Assembly (NCBI GenBank): GCA_046153875.1
Contig: JBJXFE010000057.1
Span: forward strand, 1 to 64,000
Reading direction: 5' to 3'
Length of the DNA stretch: 64,000 nt
Source: JBJXFE01 sp046153875
GTDB taxonomy: Bacteria; Planctomycetota; Phycisphaerae; Phycisphaerales; UBA1924
The translations under genes and the position numbers were made by a program. Below, one piece after another: positions 1-8,011 of the stretch (position 1 is its first letter; every line of letters begins with the position of its first letter). Under the pieces are notes generated by a model. The model was not told where the DNA came from, made no database searches, and was given only the letters and a program-made list of their open reading frames with translations.

Positions 1-119
1 TCTCGTGGATCCAGAACTTCCGCCGCCTGTGCATCCGCTACGAGAAGTCCACCGCGATGTTCCAGGGCTTCCTGCACCTCGGCTGCACCCTCCTCCTGCT
101 CAAACAGGTTCTGGGATAG
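1..119 (+). pseudogene. C-terminal end of an IS5-like transposase (cut by window edge)
   Basis: Frame 3 reads about 38 residues, SWIQNFRRLCIRYEKS then TAMFQGFLHLGCTLLLLKQ, and stops with TAG at 117-119. The pattern (Arg-rich stretch, RYEKS, then a hydrophobic helix with FLHLGCTLLLL) is the usual C-terminus of DDE transposases of the IS5 group. The catalytic part lies outside the window, so it cannot be said whether the copy is intact. No clear terminal inverted repeat was found downstream. The family call rests on the C-terminal pattern only. Confidence 0.7.
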
Positions 120-197
120 GCTCTACAGTAACGGGATAATTACCAATCTCAAAGCAGCAAAGCTCAAATCAGAGCCCGCGAACAGACTTCAAGGACG

Positions 198-230
198 GCG
201 GCCGGGGGTGCAACGCACGCTCCCGGCCGC
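198..230 (+). terminator. GC-rich hairpin downstream of the transposase
   Basis: Nine-base arms GCGGCCGGG (198-206) and CCCGGCCGC (222-230) pair perfectly. Inside them GTGC (208-211) can pair with GCAC (215-218). The hairpin is followed by TCTTCATTT, a weak T-rich tract. It may end transcription of the insertion sequence, or simply be a repeat-associated hairpin. Confidence 0.4.
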
Positions 231-235
231 TCTTC

Positions 236-336
236 ATTTGCGATTTGCCATTTGCGCTTTGCTGCTTTGAGCTTTTCGCCCCCCCGCCTTCCTCCGCGAA
301 CTCTGCGCAATCTCCGCGCCCTCTGCGTACTCCGCG
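236..336 (+). repeat. two short-period degenerate tandem repeats
   Basis: At 236-263 four 7-base units follow each other: ATTTGCG, ATTTGCC, ATTTGCG, CTTTGCT. At 292-336 five copies of CTCyGCG occur, with y alternating strictly C, T, C, T, C, separated by 2, 4, 2 and 2 bases. No gene is visible between 120 and 356, and the composition is less GC-rich than the flanking genes. Similar short-period arrays occur elsewhere in this window (12617-12720 and inside valS). Confidence 0.75.
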
Positions 337-356
337 TTCGTCGTTCGTCTTCCGCC

Positions 357-2243
357 TCACTCCACCGCACGCAACTCAAGCTCGATCACCACGCTGGCAT
401 GAGGCGGCAACTCCACCGCGATCCCGTCCGCCAGTGCCGCGAGCGACGGCACGGTCACGTGTTCGCCGCCTTCCAGCACGGCGACCCTCCCGACCTGATC
501 GACCGTGTTCCACTCCGGCCAACTGTTCAGCCGCGGCCAGTTCCACGGCAGCCGCAGCACGGTGTCGTGCCGGCGCGTGTCCGGCACGACGCTGCCGCGA
601 AACCCCTCCGCGCCCGCCGTCACTACCAGCACCGCCCGGCGGTCGTCGGCGCGCTCAAAGCCGACGCCCACCGAAGGGGACCACGGGTGGGCCGTCCAGC
701 CGCCGCTGCGCAGCTGCGCGTACAGCAGGCTCGTCCGCATGAAGTTGCCGTCGAGGTAGTGGTCGTCCACGAATCCGCTGCTGCGCTGCTTGTGGAACAG
801 CACCGCGATCTGCCCGTCCACCCACGACCCGATCCGCTCCGCGTCCACCCCCCCGCCCCCCCCGCCCCACCCGTACGCCGCGGCGTAGATCGCGCTCTCG
901 AGCGAGTCCGAGTACCCGTCCTGGTGCGTCCCTTCCCATGGGTGCCCGTTGGTCCGCAGGACCGACTCGACGGTCGCGCCGATCTTCTCGCGCAGGGCCG
1001 CGGCCCGCGCGGGGTCGATCGCCCCGCCCCCTCCCCCTCTCCGCTCCGCGGCCTGCACGAACAGCTCCGCCCCGCAGAGCACGTACCCCCAGTTGTCGCT
1101 CGCGCCCGCGTTCAGCGGTTCCATCCGCTCCGCGTCGAGCTGGTTCACCAGCAGCCCCTGCCCGTTCCGCCCGTGCGCCAGCACCAGCTCGTACATCCGG
1201 GTGATCGGCTCGGCCCAGCGGTCCGCCCGTGCCCCCCACGCGCTCTCGCCCGAGCGGTGCACCGCGAGCGCGTACACCTCGCTGAGCCCGACGAGCATCT
1301 CGTTGCCGTGGTCGCGGATCTGCACGTGCCCCCGCACGATCCGGTCCCGGTCGTAGTCGTACTCCTTCACCGGGAGCCCGTGGTTGGCGGGCAGCATCTG
1401 CCCGATGGCCGCGTCGGCGATGCGTGCGGCCGCGTCCGCGTACTGCTCGTCCCCCGTGGCGAAGTGCAGGCGGCTCAGGATCTGCAGCATCTGCCCGTTG
1501 ACCTCGGAGCGGGTGTCGGGGATGGGGCCGAATCGCGAAGGGTGGTCGCTGTTGGCCAGGATCGCGCCGACGACTTCGAGGATGCGGGTGCGCACCGCCG
1601 GGTGGGCGTGCCGCTCCAGCACCGGCATGAGGCCGTCCTTGATGTACTCGGTGGTGCCGAAGATCTTCAGGCGGCGGCTCTGCTCGATCGGCGCGCCCGT
1701 GCGTGCGTCGCCCCGGGTGCTCAGCGCGCCCGGCGGGGCGAGCGCCCGCTCCGCGTCGATGGTGGCCAGGAGCAGCGGCACCGTCGGCGCGTCGGTCAGC
1801 AGCGCGACGTTGAGCTGGTGCCCGAAGAAGTCGGCCCCGATGTCGGCGTAGGTCCAGTACGGGCGCGACGGCTCGTGGCGGAACAGCGCGGTCTTCGGGT
1901 CGCGGTGCGCCATCCACGCGTCGTGGACCGCCCGGGCCCGCAGCATCGCCTCGCGCGAGAGCATCGCGTGAACGCGCGCGGCGCCGGCGGCGTCGCCCGC
2001 GGCCCGGGCCGCGTCACGCCGCCCGAGCACGAGCCGGCGGAGCTCGAAGTCCGGGGCGGAGCGCTGCTCGACGAACGGGCGCGGCAGCACCCGCCGGCGT
2101 ACGGATTCGAACTGGAGCGCGCCGTAGCACAGCGACGCGGTGATCAGGGCCGTGGGGATCGTGACGAACGGCGAGGGCCAGCGGCGTCGCGTCGCGGGGC
2201 GGCCGGGGGGCGGCGTCGGGCCGGGCTTGGGGTCGGGTTGCAT
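357..2243 (-). CDS. uncharacterised membrane-anchored protein, possible alpha/alpha-barrel
   Basis: About 628 residues starting MQPDPKPG; an in-frame ATG at 2291 would add 16 residues, and neither start has a strong Shine-Dalgarno. A Pro/Arg-rich leader is followed by one hydrophobic segment at about residues 26-45 (FVTIPTALITASLCYGALQF), suggesting an N-in anchor with an extracytoplasmic body. The body is rich in helices with Trp, Asp and Glu patches (for example HLPVKEYDYDRD-like and THQDGYSDSLESA segments), reminiscent of (alpha/alpha) toroid carbohydrate-active proteins. No catalytic motif is recognised, so the function is unknown. It is read divergently from the DUF1801 gene at 2377, leaving 133 bases for both promoters. 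Confidence 0.75.
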   Translation of the reverse strand: MQPDPKPGPTPPPGRPATRRRWPSPFVTIPTALITASLCYGALQFESVRRRVLPRPFVEQRSAPDFELRRLVLGRRDAARAAGDAAGAARVHAMLSREAMLRARAVHDAWMAHRDPKTALFRHEPSRPYWTYADIGADFFGHQLNVALLTDAPTVPLLLATIDAERALAPPGALSTRGDARTGAPIEQSRRLKIFGTTEYIKDGLMPVLERHAHPAVRTRILEVVGAILANSDHPSRFGPIPDTRSEVNGQMLQILSRLHFATGDEQYADAAARIADAAIGQMLPANHGLPVKEYDYDRDRIVRGHVQIRDHGNEMLVGLSEVYALAVHRSGESAWGARADRWAEPITRMYELVLAHGRNGQGLLVNQLDAERMEPLNAGASDNWGYVLCGAELFVQAAERRGGGGGAIDPARAAALREKIGATVESVLRTNGHPWEGTHQDGYSDSLESAIYAAAYGWGGGGGGVDAERIGSWVDGQIAVLFHKQRSSGFVDDHYLDGNFMRTSLLYAQLRSGGWTAHPWSPSVGVGFERADDRRAVLVVTAGAEGFRGSVVPDTRRHDTVLRLPWNWPRLNSWPEWNTVDQVGRVAVLEGGEHVTVPSLAALADGIAVELPPHASVVIELELRAVE

Positions 2244-2376
2244 GGGGGCTCGCTCGGGTTCGTTCGTCGTGCGCGCACGCGGCCCGATCATGGGCGAGTG
2301 AGTCGCCCGATCGTAACGAGCAGAGGTCAACCGTGCGGCGCACCGGGCCGTGTGCGTCTCGTGGTACGCTGCGGGC

Positions 2377-2973
2377 ATGCAGTCCAAAGCCACGACCGTC
2401 GCCGCGTATCTCGCGTCGCTCCCGCCCGACCGCCGCGGGGCGATCGAGGCCGTGCGCAAGGTGATCCTCAGGAACCTCGACAAGGGGTATCAGGAGACGA
2501 TGCAGTACGGAGGGATCGGGTACTCCGTGCCGCACAGCACCTACCCCGCGGGCTACCACTGCGACCCCAGGCAGCCGCTGCCGTTCGCCGGGCTCGGCTC
2601 GCAGAAGCACTACATGTCGCTGGGCCTGATGAGCCTGTACGGCTCGCCCGAGGACGACCGCAGCTTCCGCGCCGCCTGGGCGAAGACCGGAAAGAAACTC
2701 GACATGGGCAAGGTGTGCATCCGCTTCAGGCGGGTGGAGGACCTGGCGCTCGACGTGATCGCCGAGGCGGTCCGGCGGACGCCGGTCAAGGCGTACATCG
2801 CGTACTACGAGAAGGCGCTCCTCACGATGAACAAGGCCGCGGCGGCGCGGGCGGAGGCGAGGAAGAGCGGTGGGGGGGCGGGCGGTGGGGTGAAGGCCGC
2901 TCGGCCGAAGTCCGCCGGCGCAAAGCCCGCAGCGCGCAAGCCGGTCAAGCGTCGGTCCGCGGCGCGGGCGTGA
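2377..2973 (+). CDS. DUF1801 (YdhG-like) domain protein
   Basis: 198 residues from ATG at 2377; a GTG at 2350 would add nine. Residues 1 to about 145 match the YdhG/DUF1801 fold: a start like QSKATTVAAYLASLPPDRR, the segment ETMQYGGIGYSVPHSTYP, then KHYMSLGLMSLYG and a final GKVCIRFRRVEDL. Such proteins are small frataxin-like-fold proteins of unknown function, some linked to iron or stress. The last 50 or so residues are a Lys/Ala/Arg-rich tail, a feature shared with several other genes here. It is convergent with the next gene, with stops only 15 bases apart. Confidence 0.8.
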   Translation: MQSKATTVAAYLASLPPDRRGAIEAVRKVILRNLDKGYQETMQYGGIGYSVPHSTYPAGYHCDPRQPLPFAGLGSQKHYMSLGLMSLYGSPEDDRSFRAAWAKTGKKLDMGKVCIRFRRVEDLALDVIAEAVRRTPVKAYIAYYEKALLTMNKAAAARAEARKSGGGAGGGVKAARPKSAGAKPAARKPVKRRSAARA

Positions 2974-2988
2974 CCGCCACGCTCGTGG

Positions 2989-3918
2989 CTACGGACAACC
3001 CAGCACGTATTTGCCCTGGAAGCAGCCGAAGTCGGCCACGGTGAGCCCGCCGTCCGCGTTGCAGTCGGCGTAAGCGTTCGCCAGGACGTAGCGGCCCTGG
3101 AAGCAGCCGAAGTCCGCGACGGAGAGCGCGCCGTCCGCGTTGCAGTCCGCGTAGCACGCGTCGCCGATGAACGCCAGGCCAAGCAGGTTGGACCCGCCGG
3201 TGAGGCCGACGAGGGTCGCCTGGCCGGTGGTGGTATTGATGCGGTAGAGCGGATCGTTCGGACCCCCCGACGCGCCGTTGTCGGTCGCGTAGAGGCCGAA
3301 CGCCGGGTCCCAGGACATCCCGACACCCACCTGCACGAACGGCGTGCCGGGGATGCCGAACGCCCCGACGAGCGTCAGCGCGCCGGTGGTCAGGTTGATC
3401 CGGTGCAGTGTCTGTCCCAGGGCATCGGAGAAGTACATGACGCCGGCGGCGGCGTCCCAGGCCAGCGTCCCGCCGACTGCGGAAGACACCGGGATGGACG
3501 CCACGAGCGTGGCCGATCCGGTGTTCGGGTTGATCCTGTAAAGCGTGTGGGGAGTTCCGATCTTCACGCCGTAAAGCGTCGCGTCGGCGGGGCGGTACTC
3601 GATGCCGTGCATGCAGCACCCCGTGCCGAGCGAGCCGATGACCGTGGTCGCCGCGGTCAGCGGGTCGATCCGCAGCAACTGGTTGGTCGCCGTCGAGGTG
3701 GCGTACAGGACGCCGCGGTGCGAATCCCACGCCAGGGCCGCGACGGTCGAAACACCGAGGGGGCCGATGAGGGTCGGCGCGGCGGTGAGCGGGTCGAGGC
3801 GGAGCAGTTGGGCGGTCCCCGCGTCTGCGGCCAGCAGCACCGGCGGGCCGGCGAGCGCCGCGGGGCCGGTCGCCACGACCGCGACGGCGATGAGGCCACG
3901 GAAACGTCGGATCGACAT
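2989..3918 (-). CDS. secreted beta-propeller protein with GC-type dockerin repeats
   Basis: 309 residues. ATG at 3918 is preceded by GGAGGGG at good spacing, so it is preferred over an in-frame start 28 codons upstream. A signal peptide (MSIRRFRGLIAVAVVATGPAALAG) leads into repeats of the form LLRIDPLTAATTVIGSLG / LYRINTTTGQATLVGL at roughly 45-residue spacing, typical of extracellular propellers. The C-terminus carries two calcium-loop repeats, DCNADGALSVADFGCF and DCNADGGLTVADFGCF, ending in GCP; this is the planctomycete GC-type dockerin pattern. Known dockerins bind cohesins; what this planctomycete form binds is not known to me. Confidence 0.85.
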   Translation of the reverse strand: MSIRRFRGLIAVAVVATGPAALAGPPVLLAADAGTAQLLRLDPLTAAPTLIGPLGVSTVAALAWDSHRGVLYATSTATNQLLRIDPLTAATTVIGSLGTGCCMHGIEYRPADATLYGVKIGTPHTLYRINPNTGSATLVASIPVSSAVGGTLAWDAAAGVMYFSDALGQTLHRINLTTGALTLVGAFGIPGTPFVQVGVGMSWDPAFGLYATDNGASGGPNDPLYRINTTTGQATLVGLTGGSNLLGLAFIGDACYADCNADGALSVADFGCFQGRYVLANAYADCNADGGLTVADFGCFQGKYVLGCP

Positions 3919-4000
3919 CCCAATCCCCTCCGGGAGTTCGCCGACCAGTGTAATCGACAAGGCGGAAAACACAAGGTGTTCGCCGGGCAACAATCCGCCC

Positions 4001-4474
4001 ATGACCCCCTACCAGCTCCAGGTCCTGCAGGTCAGCCTCCAGGCCGTTTCGGCGTTCGCGATCGCGGGCGGGTTCGTCTTCGCCGCGTACCAGTTCGTGC
4101 AGTACCGGCGGACGCAGTACGTGGCGAACTTCCAGAAGCTCGTCGAGCTGCAGCTCCACCTGCGCGAGATGCGGGTCCACGACCCGGCCCTGGCGAAGGT
4201 CTACCGGCACGACGTGCAGGGGCTCAACAGCGACGAGGAGATCCGGCTGTACTTCTTCAACCTGATGCAGCTGTCGGTCTTCGAGATCGTCTGGTTCAGC
4301 TTCCGCGAGGGGCAGTTGCCCCGGGACTACTTTCGGAGCTGGGAGAAGCGGATGCGTTCGATCGTGGCGGAGGAATCGTTCCGGAAGATGATGGGCAACC
4401 CGGCGATGAAGATCATGCACGACGACTTCCAGCGGGTGGTGGCCGACATGATGCGGGGCGAGAGGCCCGCGTGA
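4001..4474 (+). CDS. small single-TM hypothetical protein
   Basis: 157 residues starting MTPYQLQVLQ. One hydrophobic helix at about residues 8-31 (LQAVSAFAIAGGFVFAAYQF) is followed by a positively charged helical cytoplasmic part with LVELQLHLREMRVHDPALAKV and a C-terminal SWEKRMRSIVAEESFRKMM. This resembles the widespread uncharacterised proteins with one anchor and a helical domain (DUF4760-like), but no family is certain. Its start lies 82 bases from the divergent dockerin gene. Confidence 0.75.
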   Translation: MTPYQLQVLQVSLQAVSAFAIAGGFVFAAYQFVQYRRTQYVANFQKLVELQLHLREMRVHDPALAKVYRHDVQGLNSDEEIRLYFFNLMQLSVFEIVWFSFREGQLPRDYFRSWEKRMRSIVAEESFRKMMGNPAMKIMHDDFQRVVADMMRGERPA

Positions 4475-4749
4475 GGGTGGGCGTTCGCGCGGGCGGACGA
4501 TTCGCTCCGGCGGACCTCGGCGCGCCGCCGGCGCCATGGCTTGGGGCTGACGGCGGGTTGATCCCGATCGTGCCCCGGGAACCCCCGCGCTCCCCGCTGC
4601 GAACCGAACGCGGGCCGGTTCGCGGGCGGCCGTGGGTCGTGCTCCAAGATTGGTTGGCGGGAGTGCCGCGGGTCGGCGTTGCGACCGACGCGGCGACTTC
4701 TGTTTGGGGCCCGATCGCCCTTACGCGATCGCCCTCGGGAGGTTAGGCT
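4475..4749. other. 275-base region before pilT, no gene seen
   Basis: No convincing reading frame. The 10-mer CGATCGCCCT occurs twice near the end (about 4712-4735), just before the Shine-Dalgarno GGGAGG of pilT. It presumably holds the pilT promoter, but no clear -35/-10 pair is visible. Confidence 0.4.
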
Positions 4750-6024
4750 GTGCTGAGCGCAGGCACGCAGGTTCGGTCGGCGTCCGCGGCTCCGGTTCGT
4801 CACGGGGGCGGCACGTCGGCGGCCGACGCGCCCGATGCCCCCGGAGCGGACGCGATGAGTTCTCCCGCCGCGGTGAAAGCGGAAGCCCCGGTCGTCCGGC
4901 ACGTGGCCCTGGACCCGGACAAGAAGCACGACCCGCACGCGACGCGGTTCGGCAAGTTCCTGCAGACGACGATCAAGCTTTCGGCATCGGACCTGATCTG
5001 CAAGAGCGGGCAGCAGCCGAAGGTGCGGCTGCGCGGGAACCTCAAGGCGCTGGAGACCGACGCGGTCTCCGCCGAAGAGTTTGTGTCGATCGCCAAGCAC
5101 ATCCTCAACGAGGACCAGTGGGCGGACCTGCACAAGTTCGGATCGGCGGACTTTGCGTACGACTTCGACGCGGACAACCGGTTCCGCGTGAACCTCTTTC
5201 AGGCGCGGGGCAAGCTGTCGTGCGCCTGCCGCCTGATCACCAGCAAGATCCGCAAGTTCGAGGAGCTGCACCTCCCGCCGATCATGTCGGAAATCGCGTT
5301 GCAGCCGCAGGGCATGGTGCTGCTCTCGGGCGTGACGGGCTCGGGCAAGACGACGACGATCGCGGCGATGCTCGACTACGTGAACGCGCGCAAGCCGGTC
5401 CACATCGTCACCATCGAGGACCCGATCGAGTACCTGCTGACGGACAAGAAGGCGACGATCAACCAGCGCGAGATCGGGATCGACGTCTCGGACTTCAAGA
5501 CCGCGCTGCGGGCGCTGGTCCGCGAAAACCCGGACGTCGTGCTCGTCGGCGAGATGCGCGACAAGGAGACGTTCGAGGCCGCCCTGAACGCCGCCGAGAC
5601 CGGGCACCTGGTGTACGGGACGATCCACGCCTCGAGCACCACGCAGACGTTCAGCCGCATCTACGGCCTGTTCGACCCGGAGGAGCGCGAGCAGGTGAAG
5701 AAGATGCTCGCGTACCAGATGCGGGCGTTCGTCTACCAGAAGCTGCTCCCGACGCTGCACGAGCACATCCAGCGCATCCCGGCGATCGAGGTTCTGATCA
5801 ACAACTCGGTGGTGCAGAAGCACATCCTGGAGGGGCGCGAGGGCGAACTGCGGACGTACCTCAACTCGGTCGAGGCGATCCAGGCGGGCATGAAGGACTT
5901 CAACCACTCGCTCGTCGAGCTGGTCGAGGGCGAGTACATCCACATCCGGGTGGCGCTGGAGGCCAGCCCCAACGCCGACGACCTGCAGATGCGCCTGAAA
6001 AAGCTCGGCGGCCTGCGCCGGTGA
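4750..6024 (+). CDS. pilT: type IV pilus retraction ATPase PilT
   Basis: 424 residues from GTG 4750 (GGGAGG upstream). ATG 4855 with GGAG at 8 bases is an alternative that would remove a poorly conserved Ala/Pro-rich leader of 35 residues. The Walker A motif GVTGSGKTTT is at about residues 194-203, the Asp box IVTIEDPIEYL follows, Walker B is DVVLVGEMRDKETFE and the His box is GHLVYGTIHASS. No zinc-binding CxxC pairs are present, which separates it from PilB/GspE. PilT hexamers depolymerise pili during twitching. It is followed 147 bases downstream by a degenerate relative. Confidence 0.93.
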   Translation: MLSAGTQVRSASAAPVRHGGGTSAADAPDAPGADAMSSPAAVKAEAPVVRHVALDPDKKHDPHATRFGKFLQTTIKLSASDLICKSGQQPKVRLRGNLKALETDAVSAEEFVSIAKHILNEDQWADLHKFGSADFAYDFDADNRFRVNLFQARGKLSCACRLITSKIRKFEELHLPPIMSEIALQPQGMVLLSGVTGSGKTTTIAAMLDYVNARKPVHIVTIEDPIEYLLTDKKATINQREIGIDVSDFKTALRALVRENPDVVLVGEMRDKETFEAALNAAETGHLVYGTIHASSTTQTFSRIYGLFDPEEREQVKKMLAYQMRAFVYQKLLPTLHEHIQRIPAIEVLINNSVVQKHILEGREGELRTYLNSVEAIQAGMKDFNHSLVELVEGEYIHIRVALEASPNADDLQMRLKKLGGLRR

Positions 6025-6171
6025 TCGCGCCCGGGCGGTGTCCGGGCGGGCGCACCGTGCCCGGCATCCGGGCCGGTGTGTTGCTATCGTGTTCAGACCG
6101 GAGGGTCGTCGCGGCGTCGGGGCCGCACCCCGCCGGAACCCCCTGATCCGGACCCTATCGCGGTGGAATTC

Positions 6172-7962
6172 ATGACCACGCTGCTTGTTTCGGGCCTCTC
6201 GACGGTCGCGGCTCCCGGCGCGATGTCGCCGGCGGTGCTCGGGCTCGAGGGGCACATGCTCGTGTCGGTCTGGAAGCCCCTCCTGCTGCTCCTCCCGTTC
6301 GTCGGGTGGGCGTGGATCATCACGTCGTACTACGACAAGCACGCGGCCCGCTTCTTCCTGCCGCGCGAGACGTGGAACCTGATCCACATGACGTGCGGCC
6401 TGCTGGCGGCGGTCGGCGCCCTGGCGATCCCGATCGAGGGCGAGGTGGGGTTCTGGATCGGGTTCGCCACGATGCTGGCGATTCTCGGCGGCGATCTGGG
6501 CGCGTACGCGATCATGGCCAACCGGGATGAGCGGGTCCCCGAGGAGTTCCACGTCCGGCTGGACCTCTCGAAGTGGAAGGAAGCCCGCGCCCAGAAGGCG
6601 GTGGCCAAGAAGCAGGGCAAGGTCGAGCTCGTCATCAAGGGGCCGGACAAGTCGGCGGTGGCTGTTCCCGAAAACGACACGCCCGAGTTCGCGGTCCGCG
6701 TCCTCGCCGAGGCCGTGGTGATCCGCGCCCTGGACCAGCGGGCGTCGCAGTTCGACCTGGGGCCGGGCGGGAAGGACGGGGCCTACGCCGCGTCGTACCT
6801 GGTGGACGGCGTGCGACAGGCGGGGGACGCGCTCCCGCCCGCGGACGCGATCAAGGTCATCGACTTCTGGAAGGCGTGCGCGAAGCTCGACCTGACGGAC
6901 CGCCGCCGCCGGTTGATGGCGGAGCTCACAGTCGAACGCGGCCCCGACAAGCACAAGCTGCGCGTCATCGCCAGCGGCGCCCAGGGGGGGATGCGCCTGA
7001 TGGTCCTGATCGATCCGGAGAAGCAGGTGCGGCGCAAGACGCCCGACCTGGGCCTGCTCGAACCGCAGCTGACCGAGCTTAAGGCGATGGTTGGCGAGCC
7101 GGTGGGCGTGGTGTTGCTCGCGTCGCCGCCGGACATGGGGCGCACCAGCACGCTCTACGCCCTGCTGAAGATGCACGACGCGTACACCTCCAACGTGCAG
7201 ACCGTGGAGATGGAGCCGCAGGACTCGCTCGAGGGTATCCGACAGAACCCCTTCGAGGGCAAGGGCGAGGGCCCGGAATACGCGACGCTTGCGCGGTCGA
7301 TCCTCCGGCGCGACCCGCAGGTGCTGGGCATCGCTGAGCTGCCGGACGACGCGACGGCCAAGGAGATCGCCAAGGCCGAGGTTGAGCGCACGCGGGTCTA
7401 TCTGTCGCTGCGGGCCGACAACGCTCTGGCCGCGATCCAGGTGTATGTGAAGGCGGTCGGCGACGTGGAGCTTGCGGCGAAGGGCCTGCGCGGCGTGCTG
7501 GCGCAGAAGCTCGCCCGCAAACTGTGCGTGAACTGCCGGCAGGCCTACGTCCCCTCGCCGGACATGCTCAAGAAGCTCGGGCTGCCGGCGGACAAGGTCA
7601 AGCAGCTGTTCAAGAAGGGCGGGCAGGTGCTGATCAAGGGCAACCGCCCGGAGGTCTGCCCGGTCTGCCGAGGGATCGGCTACACGGGCCAAGAGGGCGT
7701 GTTCGAGGTTTTCCGGATTGGCGACGCGGAGCGGGCGCTCATCACGGCGGGGAACTTCTCCGGTCTCCGCGCCGAGTTCCGCAAGAAGGGTCTCCCGACG
7801 ATCCAGCAGGCGGCGCTCCGCAAGGCCGTCGAGGGGACCACCAGCGTCGAGGAAGTGCTGCGCGTGACCGCAGAGGCGGCGGTCCCCGCCCGCCCGCCGG
7901 TCAAGCCCGCGACGCCGGGACAGAAGGAAGGCTCCAGCGGGCCCGCGGTGCCCGTCGGGTGA
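6172..7962 (+). CDS. membrane-anchored degenerate PilB/GspE-like pseudo-ATPase
   Basis: 596 residues from ATG 6172. Three hydrophobic segments lie in the first 115 residues (VWKPLLLLLPFVGWAWII, then two more up to AILGGDLGAYAIM), which PilB proteins lack. From about residue 180 it follows the GspE/PilB plan: an N2-like domain, then LLASPPDMGRTSTLYALL at about 316-333, where GPTGSGKTTTLY is expected, so the Walker A lysine is Arg. Walker B is also altered (DPQVLGIAELPDD). The zinc ribbon CVNC...CPVC and the C-terminal VYEL-like VFEVFRIG region remain. It probably lost ATPase activity and may act as a membrane platform or regulator of the pilus motors; that role is inference. Confidence 0.85.
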   Translation: MTTLLVSGLSTVAAPGAMSPAVLGLEGHMLVSVWKPLLLLLPFVGWAWIITSYYDKHAARFFLPRETWNLIHMTCGLLAAVGALAIPIEGEVGFWIGFATMLAILGGDLGAYAIMANRDERVPEEFHVRLDLSKWKEARAQKAVAKKQGKVELVIKGPDKSAVAVPENDTPEFAVRVLAEAVVIRALDQRASQFDLGPGGKDGAYAASYLVDGVRQAGDALPPADAIKVIDFWKACAKLDLTDRRRRLMAELTVERGPDKHKLRVIASGAQGGMRLMVLIDPEKQVRRKTPDLGLLEPQLTELKAMVGEPVGVVLLASPPDMGRTSTLYALLKMHDAYTSNVQTVEMEPQDSLEGIRQNPFEGKGEGPEYATLARSILRRDPQVLGIAELPDDATAKEIAKAEVERTRVYLSLRADNALAAIQVYVKAVGDVELAAKGLRGVLAQKLARKLCVNCRQAYVPSPDMLKKLGLPADKVKQLFKKGGQVLIKGNRPEVCPVCRGIGYTGQEGVFEVFRIGDAERALITAGNFSGLRAEFRKKGLPTIQQAALRKAVEGTTSVEEVLRVTAEAAVPARPPVKPATPGQKEGSSGPAVPVG

Positions 7963-8011
7963 ATCCGGGGCCCGGTCATGGCCCGTCGTCCGAAGCAGAG
8001 AGGATCGAGCG

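Noticed and set aside
2100..2112. Possible tRNA T arm (GATTCGAAC)
   Set aside because: The motif lies inside a coding region and no acceptor or anticodon stem can be formed around it.
252..3044. Very long plus-strand open frame of about 930 codons
   Set aside because: It is antisense to the 357-2243 gene and runs into the DUF1801 gene in another frame. The product is Arg/Pro/His/Val-rich, typical of high-GC shadow frames, with no start support.
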